Shown one piece after another: positions 5,944 to 5,944 of a stretch of DNA of 5,944 bases. Under the pieces are notes generated by a model. That model made no database searches and was not told the DNA's origin. It worked only from the letters and a program-made list of their open reading frames with translations. The number at the start of each line of letters is the position of its first letter. The first letter of the stretch is position 1. Origin of the DNA: OFTM34 sp047639415 (GTDB lineage: Bacteria > Planctomycetota > UBA1135 > GCA-002686595); the NCBI GenBank assembly GCA_047639415.1, contig JBLINP010000286.1:1-5944 (forward strand). The letters run 5' to 3'. The position numbers and the translations under genes were made by a program.

Positions 5944-5944
5944 G

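Overview
The window is a stretch of a bacterial chromosome, moderately GC-rich by eye. It carries four clear genes, two of them with probable signal peptides, plus one clear gene cut by the left edge, a doubtful small ORF, and a doubtful reading frame entering from the right edge. The mix of a regulator-domain-free isopropylmalate-synthase-like enzyme, a DUF2007 plus RanBP2-type zinc-ribbon protein, secretin-like N-domain modules, and genes without convincing Shine-Dalgarno sites suits Planctomycetota or a neighbouring phylum. This is inference from protein style only; no rRNA or other marker is present.

Layout, left to right. Positions 1-852 (+) hold the 3' part of a LeuA/homocitrate-synthase-type acyltransferase. 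Positions 853-1137 form a structured intergenic region with two related hairpins (869-890 and 912-933) and a cluster of TCGAA-centred inverted and direct repeats (994-1055). Positions 1138-2325 (+) encode an exported protein that reads as two copies of a secretin-type periplasmic module with no secretin barrel. On the minus strand, read leftward, follow an MscS-family protein (4822-3008), a DUF2007 plus zinc-ribbon protein (2930-2595) with its own likely -10 box, and a doubtful 69-residue ORF (2541-2332). The last is convergent with the secretin-module gene, only 6 bp away. Positions 4823-4976 are a divergent control region with a 13-bp palindrome. Positions 4977-5753 (+) encode an exported alpha/beta hydrolase. 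Positions 5754-5944 have no assured gene, but a minus-strand frame is open to the edge.

The genes do not form one recognisable pathway. The left enzyme is central amino-acid metabolism. The others are mostly envelope proteins: a periplasmic module protein, a membrane protein and a secreted hydrolase. No mobile element, CRISPR array, tRNA or rRNA was seen. The points most worth a second look are the barrel-less duplicated secretin modules, the zinc ribbon with a shortened first knuckle, the atypical pore region of the MscS-like protein, the repeat-rich intergenic region, and hints of leaderless transcription. I found no clear evidence for a wholly new multi-gene system.
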